NCBI GenBank assembly: GCA_031255975.1
Contig: JAIRRM010000166.1
Location: 1-7,102 of the forward strand
DNA from: Propionibacteriaceae bacterium
GTDB taxonomy: Bacteria; Actinomycetota; Actinomycetes; Propionibacteriales; Propionibacteriaceae
Direction of reading: 5' to 3'
DNA: 7,102 nt
The notes under the pieces are model-generated. The model ran no database searches, was not told where the DNA came from, and was given only the letters and a program-made list of their open reading frames with translations. Below are positions 5,021 through 7,102 of this stretch, piece after piece. How positions within the stretch are numbered: the stretch's first letter is position 1; the number at the start of each line of letters is the position of its first letter. The position numbers and the translations under genes are program-made.

Positions 5021-7102
5021 TCAGTCCGCGAGACGCTGGGAGACCACCTTCGAGACACCGTCGCTTTTCATGGTGATGCCGTACAGCGCGTCGGCGACCT
5101 CCATGGTGCGCTTCTGGTGGGTGATTATCAGTAGCTGGCTCCTAGCGCGCAGTTCCTCATACACCGAAAGCAGTCGGGCGAGGTTCGTCTCGTCCAGCGC
5201 GGCCTCCACCTCGTCAAGGATATAGAACGGGCTGGGCCGGGCGATGAACAGCGCCAGTAGGAATGCGATGGCCACCAGCGAGCGCTCACCGCCGGAGAGT
5301 AGCGTGAGACGTTCCACCTTCTTGCCAGCAGGGCGCGCCGAGACCAGCACGCCGGTACTCAGCATGTCGGACGGGTCGCTGAGCGTCAGTTTGCCCTTGC
5401 CACCGGGGAACAGCCGGGAGAAGATTTCGTCGAACGCCGCCGCCACATCGGTGAACGCCGCCACAAACGCCTCTTGCACCTTGGCATCCACCTCGGCGAC
5501 GATAGCCAACAGATCCTTACGGGTGGCCTTGATGTCCTCCACCTGCGAGGAGAGATAGGTGTGCCGCGCGTTCAGCGCCTCGAACTCCTCCAGCGCCAAC
5601 GGGTTGACAGTGCCCAGCACCAGCAGGTCGTTTTCGGCCCTCCGAGCCCGCTTCAGTTGCGTCTCGCGGTCATAGCGGATGGGTGGCCGCGGCTGACCGC
5701 CCTGCGCTTCCTCGTCCGGAGTGAGCAGTTGCGGCACCAGTTGATCGGGGCCGTACTCGGAAAGCAGCGTCTCGGTGTCGAAACCGAAATCCGTGATGGC
5801 CCGGTCAGCCAACCCTTCGATACGCAACTTACGCTCTACCTGCAACATCTCGTCGCGGTGCGCCCCCTCCACCAATTTGTCGAGCGCGGCGGTAGCTTCG
5901 CGTACCTTGGCGCGTGCCGCCCCCAGACCAGATTCGGCGGCGATACGCGCCTCCTCGGCGGCGCGACGCTCAATGGTTGCCTGTTCATGAGTGGCCTCTA
6001 GCAGCAGCAGCAGGTACGCGGCCCCAGTCTGTACGGCGCGAGCGACATGCGCTTCACGCACCGCCCGCTCCATCCGTTCGGCGGCGGCGGCCCGCGAAGC
6101 CCGTTCCGTCTCCGCGGCCTTGGTAAACGCCACGGTCCGTTCCGCAGCCAGCCGAAGCCGTTCTTCGGCACCGCGTAGCGCCAATCGGGCCTCCAACTCG
6201 GCGCGGCTGGCGATCCGGGATTCCTCCGCGAGCCGATCACGTTCTGCGGCGTCAGGTTCGCCGATGTCGCCTTCGGCTCCAGCGGCCTCGATGCGACGTG
6301 TCACCTGCGACAGCCGTTGCTCGTCCGCCGCCCTTTGCCCGGACACCACCTCAATATCTGCGGCGGCCTCCGCGAGCGCCGTCTCGGCGGTTGTTAAATT
6401 GCTGGCCAGAATGGCGAGACGCTGCTCTTGGGCGGCAGCCGTAGCCTTGGCGGCGGCCAGGGCGGCCTCGGCTTCCGCCGCCGCCTCACCGGCCAGGGCG
6501 GCCTCGGCTTCCGCTACCGTATGCGCAACGCTGAGTTCATCGACCACCCGTTCCGCCGCAGCCAGTTCGGCCTGCGCGTCCGTCAACGCCGCCGCCACTT
6601 CCAGAGACGAATCGAGGCCACCGCCCACGACGGCGAACCAGCCACTCAGTAGTTCCCCCTGCCGGGTGACGGCGATCAGGTCGGGGTGGCGCGCGATAAC
6701 CGCAGCGGCGGCGTCGAGGTCGGCGACGGCGATGTAACCGTCCAGCAACCAGGAGACGGCACCGACGAGCTTGGGATCAACCTCCACCAGATCAAGCAGC
6801 CAGGAGGTGCCGCTGGGAGGTACCCCACGCTCAGGGGCCGCCGCAGCCCCGCCAAAAACCAATCGGATGGGCTGCCCCTCGCCCGTACCGGCAGCGCGCA
6901 GTGCCTTCAAGCCCTCGGTGTGAGTGGCTCCTGCCGCAGTGTCGGCGTACTGTCCCAGCGCGGCGGCCACCGCCCGTTCCCAGCCCCGCTCCACTCGCAG
7001 CGCCTCGCCGAGCGGCTTACCGAATCCGTCCTGCGGGTCTACGGCTTGTAGCGTCTGTCGCAACGCCGCCACCCGTCCGCCAAGCGCCGCCGCCAATCGG
7101 GT
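5021..7102 (-). CDS. smc: Chromosome segregation ATPase SMC, C-terminal 693 residues
   Basis: SMC is the core of the bacterial condensin complex. It dimerises through its hinge and uses ATP at paired heads to organise DNA, with ScpA and ScpB as partners. The start lies beyond the right edge, so the N-terminal head and first arm are missing; the usual full length is near 1,180. Numbering from the first visible residue, the hinge covers about 20-165, beginning near FGKPLGEALRVERGWERAV and ending at VVGGG. A very alanine-rich coiled-coil arm spans about 166-540. The C-terminal head carries the signature LSGGERS (602-608), Walker B and D-loop ILDEVEAALDE (628-638), and the switch histidine in ITHQKRTME (660-668). 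The distance from hinge to end is normal for the family. The arm contains a 12-residue-period duplication and a five-leucine run. The stop at 5021 is 139 nt from ftsY. The frame is otherwise intact with no stop or frameshift. Confidence 0.97.
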   Translation of the reverse strand, partial: TRLAAALGGRVAALRQTLQAVDPQDGFGKPLGEALRVERGWERAVAAALGQYADTAAGATHTEGLKALRAAGTGEGQPIRLVFGGAAAAPERGVPPSGTSWLLDLVEVDPKLVGAVSWLLDGYIAVADLDAAAAVIARHPDLIAVTRQGELLSGWFAVVGGGLDSSLEVAAALTDAQAELAAAERVVDELSVAHTVAEAEAALAGEAAAEAEAALAAAKATAAAQEQRLAILASNLTTAETALAEAAADIEVVSGQRAADEQRLSQVTRRIEAAGAEGDIGEPDAAERDRLAEESRIASRAELEARLALRGAEERLRLAAERTVAFTKAAETERASRAAAAERMERAVREAHVARAVQTGAAYLLLLLEATHEQATIERRAAEEARIAAESGLGAARAKVREATAALDKLVEGAHRDEMLQVERKLRIEGLADRAITDFGFDTETLLSEYGPDQLVPQLLTPDEEAQGGQPRPPIRYDRETQLKRARRAENDLLVLGTVNPLALEEFEALNARHTYLSSQVEDIKATRKDLLAIVAEVDAKVQEAFVAAFTDVAAAFDEIFSRLFPGGKGKLTLSDPSDMLSTGVLVSARPAGKKVERLTLLSGGERSLVAIAFLLALFIARPSPFYILDEVEAALDETNLARLLSVYEELRARSQLLIITHQKRTMEVADALYGITMKSDGVSKVVSQRLAD
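6455..6514. repeat. Perfect 24-bp direct repeat, 36-bp period, inside the smc coiled-coil
   Basis: Positions 6455-6478 are repeated exactly at 6491-6514. The period is 36 bp, so the frame is kept and each copy encodes AEAEAALA on the minus strand (visible SMC residues 197-204 and 209-216). Identity at every codon position points to a recent duplication or to shared codon choice in a low-complexity Ala/Glu segment. Confidence 0.7.

Noticed and set aside
5991..6737. Plus-strand open frame of 248 codons opposite the smc arm
   Set aside because: Its Ala/Ser/Arg-rich composition is produced by reading the complement of the Ala/Glu coiled coil; there are no independent coding signs.
1..7102. Search for a novel defence, mobile or RNA-guided system
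   Set aside because: Every long minus-strand frame is a recognisable housekeeping or transport gene, the gaps are under 200 nt, and no repeat arrays, integrase or transposase motifs, or structured large RNAs were seen.

Overview
This window is a stretch of bacterial chromosome, moderately high in G+C (about 60% by eye), and all five genes lie on the minus strand. The organism is very probably an actinomycete (Actinomycetota). The SMC head ends in the actinobacterial-type run around ITHQKRTMEVADALYG, FtsY carries an N-terminal membrane helix, Ffh has a long C-terminal tail, and an amidohydrolase follows ffh. Genus cannot be assigned from the sequence alone; a lineage near Propionibacteriales is possible but is only a guess.

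Layout in transcription order (right to left). (1) 7102-5021 is the C-terminal part of smc, the chromosome condensation ATPase: hinge, C-terminal coiled-coil arm and ATPase head half. Its start lies outside the window. (2) A 139-nt gap holds a four-copy inverted and direct repeat cluster that could fold as a weak terminator or attenuator. (3) 4881-3790 is ftsY, the signal recognition particle receptor. (4) Only 17 nt further on, 3772-2114 is ffh, the SRP54 GTPase. (5) After a 158-nt gap with a good candidate leaderless promoter, 1955-852 encodes a metal-dependent amidohydrolase of unknown substrate. A hairpin and U-tract terminator follows it at about 842-818. (6) After a 5' region with a short tandem repeat, 658 down to the left edge is the first 219 residues of a lipoprotein substrate-binding protein of a peptide-type (family 5) ABC transporter.

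FtsY and Ffh are partners in co-translational membrane protein targeting: Ffh with 4.5S-type RNA binds the ribosome and signal sequence, then docks on FtsY at the membrane. Their tight packing fits co-expression. SMC is a long-standing chromosomal neighbour of these genes, not a functional partner. The amidohydrolase appears to have its own promoter, and the transporter lipoprotein is a separate transcription unit.

I found no mobile elements, tRNA or rRNA genes, CRISPR arrays or defence genes, and no clearly novel system. The observations worth a second look are small-scale: a possible attenuator between smc and ftsY, leaderless-type starts, a recent in-frame duplication in the SMC arm, and a compacted ftsY-ffh junction. 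No stretch longer than 300 bases lacks a gene.
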